64,000 bases of DNA from CAVPJW01 sp963705525. Its GTDB lineage: Bacteria; Acidobacteriota; Vicinamibacteria; Vicinamibacterales; CAVPJW01. Where the stretch lies: assembly GCA_963705525.1 (NCBI GenBank), contig CAVPJW010000002.1, positions 1,116,001 to 1,180,000 on the forward strand. Direction: 5' to 3'. Of the stretch, positions 8,829 to 15,690 are shown one piece after another. The notes beneath the pieces were generated by a model. That model saw only the letters and a list, made by a program, of their open reading frames with translations, was not told the origin of the DNA and did not search any database. Position numbers and translations under genes: made by a program. Numbering within the stretch: position 1 is the first letter of the stretch; the number at the start of each line of letters is the position of its first letter.

Positions 8829-9263
8829 ATGAGAACGCAGGTGGTAACCCCCAAGACGATGCCGGAGCGTCGCTGGCACGTTATCGACGCCAATGGACGG
8901 GTATTGGGCCGGATCGCATCGGCCGCGGCGCGTCTTCTACAAGGCAAGCATCAGCCCAGCTACACCCCTTTTATCGACACCGGGGATCACGTCATCATCG
9001 TCAACGCCGATCGCGTGAACCTTACGGGGCGGAAGGAAGATCAGAAGCTCTATCGGCAGCACAGCGGCTACGAAGGTGGACTTCGTGAGGAACGCGCACG
9101 GGTCGTTCGGACGAGGCGACCGGTGCGGATGCTCGAAGAAGCCGTGCGAGGAATGCTGCCCAAGACCAAACTGGGCGACGCGATGTACCGCAAGTTGAAG
9201 GTCTACGCGAAGCCGGATCACCCACACGCGGCGCAGAAACCCTCCGCGTACGAGGTCTCATAA
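8829..9263 (+). CDS. rplM: 50S ribosomal protein L13
   Basis: A 144-aa protein of the large ribosomal subunit, close to the usual 142 residues. The start at 8829 gives MRTQVVTPKTMPERRWHVIDA, which matches the family N-terminus. The frame is open further upstream, but that part has no homology character and overlaps the promoter. Typical L13 segments are RWHVIDANGRVLGRIASAAA, DTGDHVIIVNADRVNLTGRK and RGMLPKTKLGDAMYRKLKVY. It is co-transcribed with rpsI 1 bp downstream, as in most bacteria. Confidence 0.97.
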   Translation: MRTQVVTPKTMPERRWHVIDANGRVLGRIASAAARLLQGKHQPSYTPFIDTGDHVIIVNADRVNLTGRKEDQKLYRQHSGYEGGLREERARVVRTRRPVRMLEEAVRGMLPKTKLGDAMYRKLKVYAKPDHPHAAQKPSAYEVS

Positions 9264-9264
9264 C

Positions 9265-9657
9265 TTGGCCGTCATTGAATATTACGGAACCGGGCGCCGG
9301 AAAACGTCGACAGCTCGAGTGTTTCTCAGGCCAGGCGCCGGAGCGATCACGATCAACCACCGCGAGTTCGCCCTGTTTTTTCCGACCGAGGCGCTCCGCA
9401 CGCAGATCAAGCAGCCCTTGCTCCTCACCGAGACGGTAGACAAGTTCGACATTCTCGCGACGGTTGCCGGTGGCGGTGTGGCGGGTCAGGCGGGCGCCCT
9501 TCGCCTGGGCATTGCGCGCGCGCTCGTCGAGTACAACGCCGAGCTGCGCAAGCGCTTGAAGAAGGATGGCATGCTCAGGCGCGACGCTCGGATCAAGGAG
9601 CGCAAGAAATACGGCATGGCCGGCGCGCGCAAGCGGTTCCAGTTCAGCAAGCGGTAG
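9265..9657 (+). CDS. rpsI: 30S ribosomal protein S9
   Basis: A 130-aa small-subunit protein that begins with TTG at 9265, 1 bp after the rplM stop. The N-terminus YYGTGRRKTSTARVFLRPG and the C-terminal RIKERKKYGMAGARKRFQFSKR are diagnostic. The basic tail reaches the ribosomal P site in known structures. The TTG start is the only initiation codon that preserves the conserved N-terminus and is coupled to rplM termination. Confidence 0.97.
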   Translation: MAVIEYYGTGRRKTSTARVFLRPGAGAITINHREFALFFPTEALRTQIKQPLLLTETVDKFDILATVAGGGVAGQAGALRLGIARALVEYNAELRKRLKKDGMLRRDARIKERKKYGMAGARKRFQFSKR

Positions 9658-9703
9658 TGTTCAACCACCGGATGAAAGGACTGCAGCAGTCTATGGAGGC
9701 AGC

Positions 9704-10507
9704 TTGACGGCGATCGCAATGAAAGACCTGCTCGAGGCAGGCGTGCACTTCGGCCACCAGACGAAGCGCTGGAATCCGAAGATGAAGGAATTCATCTTCG
9801 GCGAGCGCAATGGCATCTACATCATCGACCTCGGCAAGACGGTGAAACTCTTCAAGGAAGCCGAAGAGTTCGTCACCAATCTCGCCGCCGAGGGGCGCAC
9901 GATGCTGTTCGTCGGCACGAAGCGGCAGGCCCAGGACGTGGTCGCCGAGGAAGCGCAGCGGTGCGGGATGTTCTTCGTCAACCAGCGGTGGCTGGGCGGA
10001 CTCCTGACCAACTTCTCCACCATTCAGCGCAGCCTCGGACGGCTGCGCGATCTCGAGGCGATGACCGCCGACGGCCGGTACGAGACGCTGTCGAAGAAGG
10101 AAATCGCGCGAATGGAAAAGGAGAAGAGGAAGCTGCTGAAGAACCTCGACGGCATTCGGCAGATGTCGAAGCTTCCCGACGCGGTGTTCGTCGTGGACAC
10201 TCGCAAGGAAAAGATCGCCGTCGACGAGGCTCGCAAACTGAAGATTCCCGTGATTGGCATCGTGGACACCAATTGCGATCCGGACGAGGTGGACTTCGTC
10301 ATTCCGGGCAACGATGACGCGCTGCGCGCAATCAGACTCTTCGCATCGCGCATCGCCGACGCCGTCATGTCGGGCCGTGGCATCAACGAGGCCTCGCAGG
10401 CCGATGCGGCAGCCGACGCTGATGGCGAAGGCGGCGACGAGACCCGGCGGGCCGGACAACGTCAGGTGCGGCGTCCCCGGGCCGAGCACGCGCCGGCATC
10501 GGCCTGA
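9704..10507 (+). CDS. rpsB: 30S ribosomal protein S2
   Basis: A small-subunit protein of 267 aa. The TTG at 9704 is chosen as the start because a GGAGG sits 4 nt upstream at 9695-9699; the ATG at 9719 would be 19 nt from it. The protein begins (M)TAIAMKDLLEAGVHFGHQTKRWNPKM, the standard S2 N-terminus. FVGTKRQAQDVVAEEA, NQRWLGGLLTNFSTI and IVDTNCDPDEVDFVIPGNDDA follow. After the core (about residue 230) there is a hydrophilic Ala/Asp/Glu/Arg-rich tail of about 35 residues, common in high-GC genomes. tsf follows, as usual. Confidence 0.96.
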   Translation: MTAIAMKDLLEAGVHFGHQTKRWNPKMKEFIFGERNGIYIIDLGKTVKLFKEAEEFVTNLAAEGRTMLFVGTKRQAQDVVAEEAQRCGMFFVNQRWLGGLLTNFSTIQRSLGRLRDLEAMTADGRYETLSKKEIARMEKEKRKLLKNLDGIRQMSKLPDAVFVVDTRKEKIAVDEARKLKIPVIGIVDTNCDPDEVDFVIPGNDDALRAIRLFASRIADAVMSGRGINEASQADAAADADGEGGDETRRAGQRQVRRPRAEHAPASA

Positions 10508-10532
10508 CGGGACCACGGTTCCTATTGAACGA

Positions 10533-10554
10533 GCCGGCCCGGTTCCGGGCCGGC
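10533..10554 (+). terminator. Hairpin terminator or attenuator after rpsB
   Basis: GCCGGCCCGG (10533-10542) and CCGGGCCGGC (10545-10554) form a perfect 10-bp GC stem with a 2-nt turn, followed by GTTGTTGTG. The run of T is poor. It sits between rpsB and tsf and may lower rather than abolish read-through. Confidence 0.65.
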
Positions 10555-10579
10555 GTTGTTGTGTACACGGGTCTTTGAG

Positions 10580-10640
10580 GTCAGTCTTCAGCTGGGTAAC
10601 GTTGACTGACAACTGAGAACTGGCAACTCAAGACAGTCAC
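10580..10640. repeat. Stutter repeat array, ACTGA/CAACTG type
   Basis: The rpsB-tsf spacer holds a degenerate low-complexity array made from variants of TTGACTGACAACTGAGAACTG. The left part (TCAGTCTTCAG) is partly complementary to the right part (ACTCAAGACAGTC). It is one of five such arrays in this window, each with its own unit and each in an intergenic position. Confidence 0.6.
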
Positions 10641-10663
10641 CTCTTGTTCTTCGGAGTCACCCG

Positions 10664-11272
10664 ATGGCAGACATCTCAGCAACGCTCGTGAAGACCCTCC
10701 GTGAGAAGACCGGCGTCGGCATGATGGAGTGCAAGGCGGCGCTCGTCGAGGCCGGCGGAGATATCGAAGAAGCGACGACCATTCTTCGCAAGCGCGGGCT
10801 CGCGCAGGCCGCGAAGAAGGCCGGCCGCGCCGCGACCCAGGGCCTCGTCGGCAGCTACATCCACATGGGCGGCAAGGTGGGCGTGCTGGTCGAGGTGAAC
10901 TGCGAGACCGACTTCGTCGCCCGGACCGAGCAATTCCAGCATCTCGTGAAAGAGATCGCCATGCATATCGCGGCCGCCGACCCGCGGTATGTGAAGCGGG
11001 AAGACGTGCCGTCCGACGTCCTGGCGAAGGAGCGCGAAGTCTACCAGGCCCAGTTTGCGGATTCAGGCAAGCCGGCCAAGGTCGTCGATCAGATCATCGA
11101 GGGCAAGCTCGGAAGCTTCTACTCACAGGTGGTTCTGCTGGAGCAACCGTCGATCCGCGACGCGGCCGTGCCGATATCGCAGCTCGTGGCTGAAACCGCC
11201 GCCAAGCTGGGCGAAAACATCACCGTGTCGCGCTTCGCGCGCTTCAAGGTGGGCGAAGCGGCCAGCGACTAG
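10664..11272 (+). CDS. tsf: Translation elongation factor Ts
   Basis: The 202-aa guanine-nucleotide exchange factor of EF-Tu. The N-terminal UBA-like domain has VKTLREKTGVGMMECKAAL, and the core contains the signature VEVNCETDFVARTEQF. At 202 residues it is the short form of EF-Ts (as in Thermus and many non-proteobacteria), with a single dimerisation subdomain rather than the 280-residue E. coli form. It lies downstream of rpsB in the standard order and is followed by a hairpin and pyrH. Confidence 0.96.
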   Translation: MADISATLVKTLREKTGVGMMECKAALVEAGGDIEEATTILRKRGLAQAAKKAGRAATQGLVGSYIHMGGKVGVLVEVNCETDFVARTEQFQHLVKEIAMHIAAADPRYVKREDVPSDVLAKEREVYQAQFADSGKPAKVVDQIIEGKLGSFYSQVVLLEQPSIRDAAVPISQLVAETAAKLGENITVSRFARFKVGEAASD

Positions 11273-11305
11273 CCGCTCCGGCGCCAGACTGCAGTGAACC
11301 TGACG

Positions 11306-11340
11306 ACCGCTCCCCGCCCGGACACATCGGGTGGAGCGGT
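11306..11340 (+). terminator. Hairpin terminator after tsf
   Basis: ACCGCTCC (11306-11313) pairs with GGAGCGGT (11333-11340), and an inner CCCG/CGGG pair shortens the loop. It lies between the tsf stop and the pyrH start and is followed by TTCGTCT. It directly precedes the pyrH -10 element. Confidence 0.6.
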
Positions 11341-11345
11341 TCGTC

Positions 11346-11351
11346 TATAAT
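11346..11351 (+). promoter_or_regulatory. -10 element close to the pyrH start
   Basis: TATAAT at 11346-11351 lies only 10 nt before the pyrH ATG at 11362. If used, transcription would start about 2-4 nt upstream of the start codon, giving a nearly leaderless mRNA. No good -35 is seen at the usual distance (CACATC). Confidence 0.5.
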
Positions 11352-11361
11352 CGCCCTCCGT

Positions 11362-12087
11362 ATGTCGTCGCCCGCATCCCCCATCTACAAGCGCGTGCTC
11401 CTGAAGCTGTCGGGCGAAGCCTTGATGGGGGAACAGACCTACGGGATCGACCCGGCCGTCGCGACCCAAATCGCCGCCGAGATTGGCGACATCCAGCGCC
11501 TGGGGGTGGAAACCGCCGTGGTCATCGGCGGCGGCAACATCTTCCGTGGAGTGGCCGCCAGCGCCCGCGGCATGGACCGGGCGACCGGCGACTACATGGG
11601 GATGCTCGCCACGGTGATCAATGCGCTGGCGCTCCAGGACGCGCTCGAGCAACAGGGTGTTCTGACCCGCGTCGTCACGGCCATCGAAATGCGGGCTGTC
11701 GCCGAACCATTCATCCGTCGCCGGGCCATCCGCCATCTGGAGAAAGGCCGCGTCGTCGTCTTCGCCGCGGGCACAGGCAATCCCTACTTCACCACCGACA
11801 CGGCGGCCGCGCTTCGGGCCATGGAGATCAAGGCGGAAGTGATCCTCAAGGGTACCAAAGTGGACGGCATCTACTCGGCTGATCCGGTGATCAATCCTGA
11901 CGCGACGCGCTTCGATACGATCTCGTATCTCAAGGTCCTCGAGCAGGGTCTCAAGGTGATGGACGCAACGGCCATCTCACTTTGCATGGACAACCGCCTG
12001 CCTATCGTGGTGTTCCAGTTGAAGACCGCAGGCAATCTGCGACGGGCGGTGCTCGGCGAACCAGTCGGTTCGCTGGTTCGTGCGTGA
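11362..12087 (+). CDS. pyrH: UMP kinase
   Basis: Cytoplasmic hexameric kinase that phosphorylates UMP to UDP in pyrimidine nucleotide synthesis; 241 aa, the normal bacterial length. It belongs to the amino-acid-kinase fold: the N-terminal YKRVLLKLSGEALMG, the phosphate-binding VIGGGNIFRG, VFAAGTGNPYFTTDTAAALRA and the uracil-nucleotide region KGTKVDGIYSADPV are all present. It stands between tsf and frr, the classic tsf-pyrH-frr order, 29 bp before frr. Confidence 0.97.
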   Translation: MSSPASPIYKRVLLKLSGEALMGEQTYGIDPAVATQIAAEIGDIQRLGVETAVVIGGGNIFRGVAASARGMDRATGDYMGMLATVINALALQDALEQQGVLTRVVTAIEMRAVAEPFIRRRAIRHLEKGRVVVFAAGTGNPYFTTDTAAALRAMEIKAEVILKGTKVDGIYSADPVINPDATRFDTISYLKVLEQGLKVMDATAISLCMDNRLPIVVFQLKTAGNLRRAVLGEPVGSLVRA

Positions 12088-12116
12088 GAGAATCGTCGTT
12101 TCCCGGAGCCACACGT

Positions 12117-12689
12117 ATGGATGTCAACGATCTGAAAGGACTCTTCGCTGAAGTTGGAAAGCGGATGGATGCCGCCCTCGCGCATGTGAAGCACGAGCTG
12201 GCTGGCGTGCGAACAGGCCGTGCCTCAGTAGGAATCCTCGATCAGGTCCATGTCGAAGCCTACGGCACGAAGATGCCACTCAATCAGGTCGCCACGCTCT
12301 CCGTGCCCGAGCCGACGTTGATTGTGGCGCAACCGTTCGACCCGTCGCTGATGAAAGCCATCGAGAAGGGGATCCAGCTCGCCGACCTCGGCCTCAACCC
12401 ATCGAACGACGGCAAGGTCGTGCGGATCCCGATCCCCGCGCTCACCTCGGAGCGGCGCAAGGAGCTCTCGAGGCACGTCCACAAGATCGCGGAGGAAAGC
12501 CGCAACAACGTCCGCCAGGTGCGCCGTGACGCCAACGATCGGCTGAAGAAGCTGCTGAAGGATCACAAAATCTCAGAAGACGACGAGCGACGGAGCCTGG
12601 ACGAAGTGCAGAAGATCACGGACCAGCACGTCAGGACGATCGACGATCTGCAGAAGAAGAAGGATGCCGAGCTGATCGGCAATTCGTGA
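12117..12689 (+). CDS. frr: Ribosome recycling factor
   Basis: A 190-aa factor that with EF-G splits the post-termination ribosome. The start at 12117 (MDVNDLKGLFAEVGKRMDAAL) is preceded by CCCGGAG; a longer upstream reading lies inside pyrH. The conserved VRTGRASVGILDQVHVEAYG, LNQVATLSVPEP, GLNPSNDGKVVRIPIPALT and the C-terminal helix VQKITDQHVRTIDDLQKKKDAEL are present. The 3' end overlaps the next gene by 4 bp (GTGA). Confidence 0.97.
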   Translation: MDVNDLKGLFAEVGKRMDAALAHVKHELAGVRTGRASVGILDQVHVEAYGTKMPLNQVATLSVPEPTLIVAQPFDPSLMKAIEKGIQLADLGLNPSNDGKVVRIPIPALTSERRKELSRHVHKIAEESRNNVRQVRRDANDRLKKLLKDHKISEDDERRSLDEVQKITDQHVRTIDDLQKKKDAELIGNS

Positions 12690-13858
12690 GTTACTTCACC
12701 GAGCTGACCTGCTCGGTGCCCTGCGGCGCGGGACCGTTCAATCCGCGCGAGCCCCATCATCTCTGTCCGTGCGGCGCTCCCCTGCTCGCCCGATACGATC
12801 TCGTCCGGGCCCGGGCATGGAACAAGGCATCGCTCTCCGGCCGGCGGCCGGATATGTGGCGATACCACGAGCTCATGCCGCTTTTCGACGGCGATCAGCC
12901 CGTCACGCTCGGAGAAGGCTTCACTCCGCTCGTTCACGCGCAACGTCTCGGATCCCGGCTGGGCCTCAGCCGGCTTTTCATCAAAGACGAGTCGCTCAAC
13001 CCGACGAATTCGTTCAAGGCACGCGGGCTCTCGGCCGCGGTGACCCGCGCACGGCATCTCGGTCAGACCACCTTGTCCATTCCTTCGGCCGGGAACGCGG
13101 GCAATGCCATGGCTGCCTATGCGGCGTGCGCAGGCCTGGCGGCCGAAGTATTTCTGCCGAGAGACGTCAAGCGGCCGTTTGTTCGAGAGTGCGAGTTGTA
13201 TGGCGCGAACGTCACGCTCATCGATGGATTGATCACCGACGCCGGCCGGATCGCCGCCGAACAGGGGAAATCGCGCGGGTGGTATGACGTGTCAACGCTC
13301 AAGGAGCCGTACCGCATCGAAGGCAAGAAGACCATGGGGTACGAGCTGGCGGAGCAGCTGAACTGGGAGTGGCCCGACTGGATTCTCTACCCCACAGGCG
13401 GCGGGACGGGATTGATTGGGATGTGGAAAGCCTTTGAGGAGATCGAAACGATCGGCTGGGTGACACGTGGCCGCCGGCCCAGAATGGTCTCAGTGCAAGC
13501 GAGTGGCTGTGCCCCGATTGTTCGCGCGTTTCATGCCGGCGCGCAGAAGGCAGAACCCTGGGAAGGTGCGGCGACCATCGCCGACGGCCTTCGGGTACCC
13601 CGCGCGGTCGGTGATTTTCTCATGCTCCGAGCTCTCCGCGAGAGCGGCGGCTCGGCTGTCGCCATCGACGATGCGATGATGATCGAGGGCATGCTCGAGA
13701 TCGGGAAGCTCGAGGGCGTCAGTGCCGCGCCCGAAGGTGGAGCCGCGCTTGCTGCACTGCGTCAGCTGATTCAGCAGGGACAGATTCGGAGGGAAGATAC
13801 CGTCGTGCTGTTCAATACGGGAGGGGCGTTAAAGTACATCGAAGTTCTTGGTGCTTAG
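12686..13858 (+). CDS. thrC: Threonine synthase (PLP-dependent)
   Basis: A 390-aa pyridoxal-phosphate enzyme that converts O-phosphohomoserine to threonine. The GTG start at 12686 overlaps the frr stop. Residues 9-29 carry four cysteines (C9, C13, C27, C29), a zinc-ribbon-like N-terminal motif found in the class of short threonine synthases. The PLP lysine is in NPTNSFKARG, the phosphate-binding loop is PTGGGTGLIGMW, and PEGGAALAAL is C-terminal. Coupling to frr is unusual for biosynthetic thrC and may just be co-expression. The last codons lie inside a stutter-repeat array. Other fold-type II enzymes are possible but fit less well. Confidence 0.87.
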   Translation: MSYFTELTCSVPCGAGPFNPREPHHLCPCGAPLLARYDLVRARAWNKASLSGRRPDMWRYHELMPLFDGDQPVTLGEGFTPLVHAQRLGSRLGLSRLFIKDESLNPTNSFKARGLSAAVTRARHLGQTTLSIPSAGNAGNAMAAYAACAGLAAEVFLPRDVKRPFVRECELYGANVTLIDGLITDAGRIAAEQGKSRGWYDVSTLKEPYRIEGKKTMGYELAEQLNWEWPDWILYPTGGGTGLIGMWKAFEEIETIGWVTRGRRPRMVSVQASGCAPIVRAFHAGAQKAEPWEGAATIADGLRVPRAVGDFLMLRALRESGGSAVAIDDAMMIEGMLEIGKLEGVSAAPEGGAALAALRQLIQQGQIRREDTVVLFNTGGALKYIEVLGA

Positions 13859-13930
13859 TGCTTAGTTCTTAGTGCACTGCTGCGGAAGACGCGAACGCGC
13901 CCTAAGAACCAAGCACCAAGAACTAAGAAC
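13844..13930. repeat. Inverted stutter repeat, CTTAGTTCTTGGTGC type
   Basis: Arm 1 (13844-13875) is a chain of GTTCTTGGTGCTTAGTGCTTAG variants. Arm 2 (13902-13930) is the same kind of sequence in reverse complement, CCTAAGAACCAAGCACCAAG. Together they can form a long imperfect hairpin between the convergent thrC and pfkA genes and may act as a bidirectional terminator. The array extends into the end of thrC and encodes its last residues and stop codon. Confidence 0.75.
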
Positions 13931-13934
13931 TACA

Positions 13935-15017
13935 TCACTCGCCAAACGTCACTCCAATCGCCCTGGCCGTCTTCAGCAGATCGAAGTCAAGCGGCACGGT
14001 CCGTAATTTCCCCACAACCTGCTCGAGAGGAATCGACACGATGTCCGGCGGGTGGAAGGCGACCATCCGGCCGAACTCACCGGCCAGGATCAGATCCACC
14101 GCCTTTCCCCCGAACCGCGTGGCGAGCACGCGATCAAAGCTGGTCGGAGCTCCCCCGCGCTGAAGGTGACCGAGCACCACGTCACGCGTCTCCTTGCCGG
14201 TCATCTGCTCCAGCGCCACGGCGACCTGCTTACCCATGCCGCCGAGACGCTCGACCCGGCCGAGCTGCGCTTCGCGCTGCACGGCCATATTGCCGCCCTT
14301 CGGCCGCGCTCCCTCCGCCACGACGACGATGCTGAAGTGAGCGCCCCATCGTTCGCGTTCGCGGATGCGCTCAGCGACGATCTCGAGATCGAAGGGAATT
14401 TCCGGAATGAGAATGACGTCGGCTCCGCCCGCAACGCCGGCGTACAGCGCAATCCATCCGGCGTATCGACCCATGACTTCCGCGATCATCACGCGATGAT
14501 GGGCTTCTGCGGTCGTATGGAGACGGTCGATGGCGTCGGTCGCAAAGTCGACGGCCGTGTCAAAACCGAAACAGTTGGTCGTCCCGACGATGTCGTTGTC
14601 GATAGTCTTGGGCACGCCGACAAGCGGCATACCCGCCAGCCAGAATTGGTGGGCGATGGCGAGTGTGCCATCGCCGCCGATCACCACGAGCGCGCCGAGA
14701 CCGAGCTTGTCGAACATGGTCAGGCAACGCTGCGAGTAGTCTTGCGTGCCGTCAGACGTCGCCACCGGGTACGCGAAGGGGTTCCCCCGATTCGTCGTGC
14801 CGAGGATGGTGCCGCCGACGCGGAGGATGCCGGTAACGTCGCGGGCCGTGAGGACCCGCGCTCGGCCCGCCTCGATCAGCCCGTCGAAACTGTCCTCGAG
14901 GCCGAGGCATTCAACACCCGCGTTGACGCTGGCCTTGACCACTGCGCGGATGACGGCGTTCAAGCCGGGTGCATCACCGCCTCCGGTCAAGACGCCGATT
15001 CGCGAGACGGAGCTCAT
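13935..15017 (-). CDS. pfkA: 6-phosphofructokinase
   Basis: A 360-aa glycolytic enzyme that phosphorylates fructose 6-phosphate. The nucleotide loop is TGGGDAPGLNAVIR (11-24). The phosphoryl-donor determinant reads GGDGT (114-118), the Gly form associated with ATP use, while the catalytic loop reads PKTIDND (136-142), with Lys where classical bacterial ATP-PFKs have Gly. Gly plus Lys is typical of group III ATP-PFKs such as those of actinomycetes; PPi enzymes normally have GGDD. The substrate motif MGRYAGWIA and the LGHLQRGGAPTSFDR segment are intact. It is convergent with thrC and divergent from the tRNA gene. Confidence 0.93.
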   Translation of the reverse strand: MSSVSRIGVLTGGGDAPGLNAVIRAVVKASVNAGVECLGLEDSFDGLIEAGRARVLTARDVTGILRVGGTILGTTNRGNPFAYPVATSDGTQDYSQRCLTMFDKLGLGALVVIGGDGTLAIAHQFWLAGMPLVGVPKTIDNDIVGTTNCFGFDTAVDFATDAIDRLHTTAEAHHRVMIAEVMGRYAGWIALYAGVAGGADVILIPEIPFDLEIVAERIRERERWGAHFSIVVVAEGARPKGGNMAVQREAQLGRVERLGGMGKQVAVALEQMTGKETRDVVLGHLQRGGAPTSFDRVLATRFGGKAVDLILAGEFGRMVAFHPPDIVSIPLEQVVGKLRTVPLDFDLLKTARAIGVTFGE

Positions 15018-15086
15018 GAGTTGCTGGATTGCGGGCTGATGGATGGAGTGCTCGAGTGCGTGATGCGCAGTATACCATCGCCCCGT

Positions 15087-15115
15087 TTGTGCCTCTGTAA
15101 CGCGCGTGTTAAGAT
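15087..15115 (+). promoter_or_regulatory. Probable promoter of tRNA-Ala
   Basis: TTGTGC (15087-15092) and TAAGAT (15110-15115) are separated by 17 bp. Transcription would begin close to 15122, about 10 nt before the mature tRNA 5' end. Confidence 0.55.
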
Positions 15116-15132
15116 CCTCGTTTGATTATCGT

Positions 15133-15208
15133 GGGCGGCTAGCTCAGTTGGGAGAGCGCCGCGTTCGCAACGCGGAGGTCGGGAGTTCGAGCCTCCTGCC
15201 GTCCACCA
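15133..15208 (+). tRNA. tRNA-Ala (anticodon CGC)
   Basis: A complete cloverleaf of 76 nt with encoded CCA: acceptor GGGCGGC/GCCGTCC with one G-U pair, D stem GCTC/GAGC, anticodon stem CCGCG/CGCGG with loop TTCGCAA, variable AGGTC, T stem GGGAG/CTCCT with loop TTCGAGC. The anticodon at loop positions 3-5 is CGC, which reads the GCG alanine codon, common in this GC-rich genome. Confidence 0.97.
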
Positions 15209-15241
15209 ACTCACCATCACCGACATTCGCGAGCATCAACC

Positions 15242-15610
15242 ATGGCCGTGCCGCGCATTTCCAAAGAAGATTTGAAGGCGCGACTCGAGAGCTCCGAGCC
15301 GCCGACCATCATCGATGCCCGCCTGAAGTACCCGTACGAGCACAGCACCGTGAAGCTGCCGGGATCCCAGCGCGTGCCGCTCGACGCACTCGAGCACGCA
15401 TCGTTCCCGCGCGATCGCGAGGTCGTGGCCTACGACTCGGATCCCAACGAGCTCGCCAGTTCGCGCGCGGCCGCGACGATGATCCGGCTCGGGTATCGGG
15501 CCAGCGCCCTCAAGGGCGGCATCGCCGAATGGATGGAAGCAAAGTTTCCGGTCGAAACGAAAGACGCGCCGAAACAGGCGCCACCTGAGCCTGGATCTCT
15601 GAAGGGCTAG
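15242..15610 (+). CDS. Rhodanese-fold protein lacking the catalytic cysteine
   Basis: A 122-aa single rhodanese domain. The CH2A-like ISKEDLKARL start, TIIDARLKYPYEHSTVKLPGS and LKGGIAEWMEAKFPV are typical. The active-site loop, normally Cys plus five residues, reads YDSDPNELASS (64-74), with Asp65 at the place of the sulfur-carrying Cys. The protein contains no cysteine in this loop, so sulfurtransferase activity is not expected; it may bind a partner or an anion. The C-terminal 18 residues are Pro/Lys-rich. It lies 33 bp after the tRNA and just before the PolX gene. Confidence 0.85.
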   Translation: MAVPRISKEDLKARLESSEPPTIIDARLKYPYEHSTVKLPGSQRVPLDALEHASFPRDREVVAYDSDPNELASSRAAATMIRLGYRASALKGGIAEWMEAKFPVETKDAPKQAPPEPGSLKG

Positions 15611-15690
15611 CCATTTCCGCCCGCCAATCCGGCTCCGATCCCACGCTCGAGCAACGTCGCCGCGTCGCTGACCGGCTGGAACTCCGCGGG

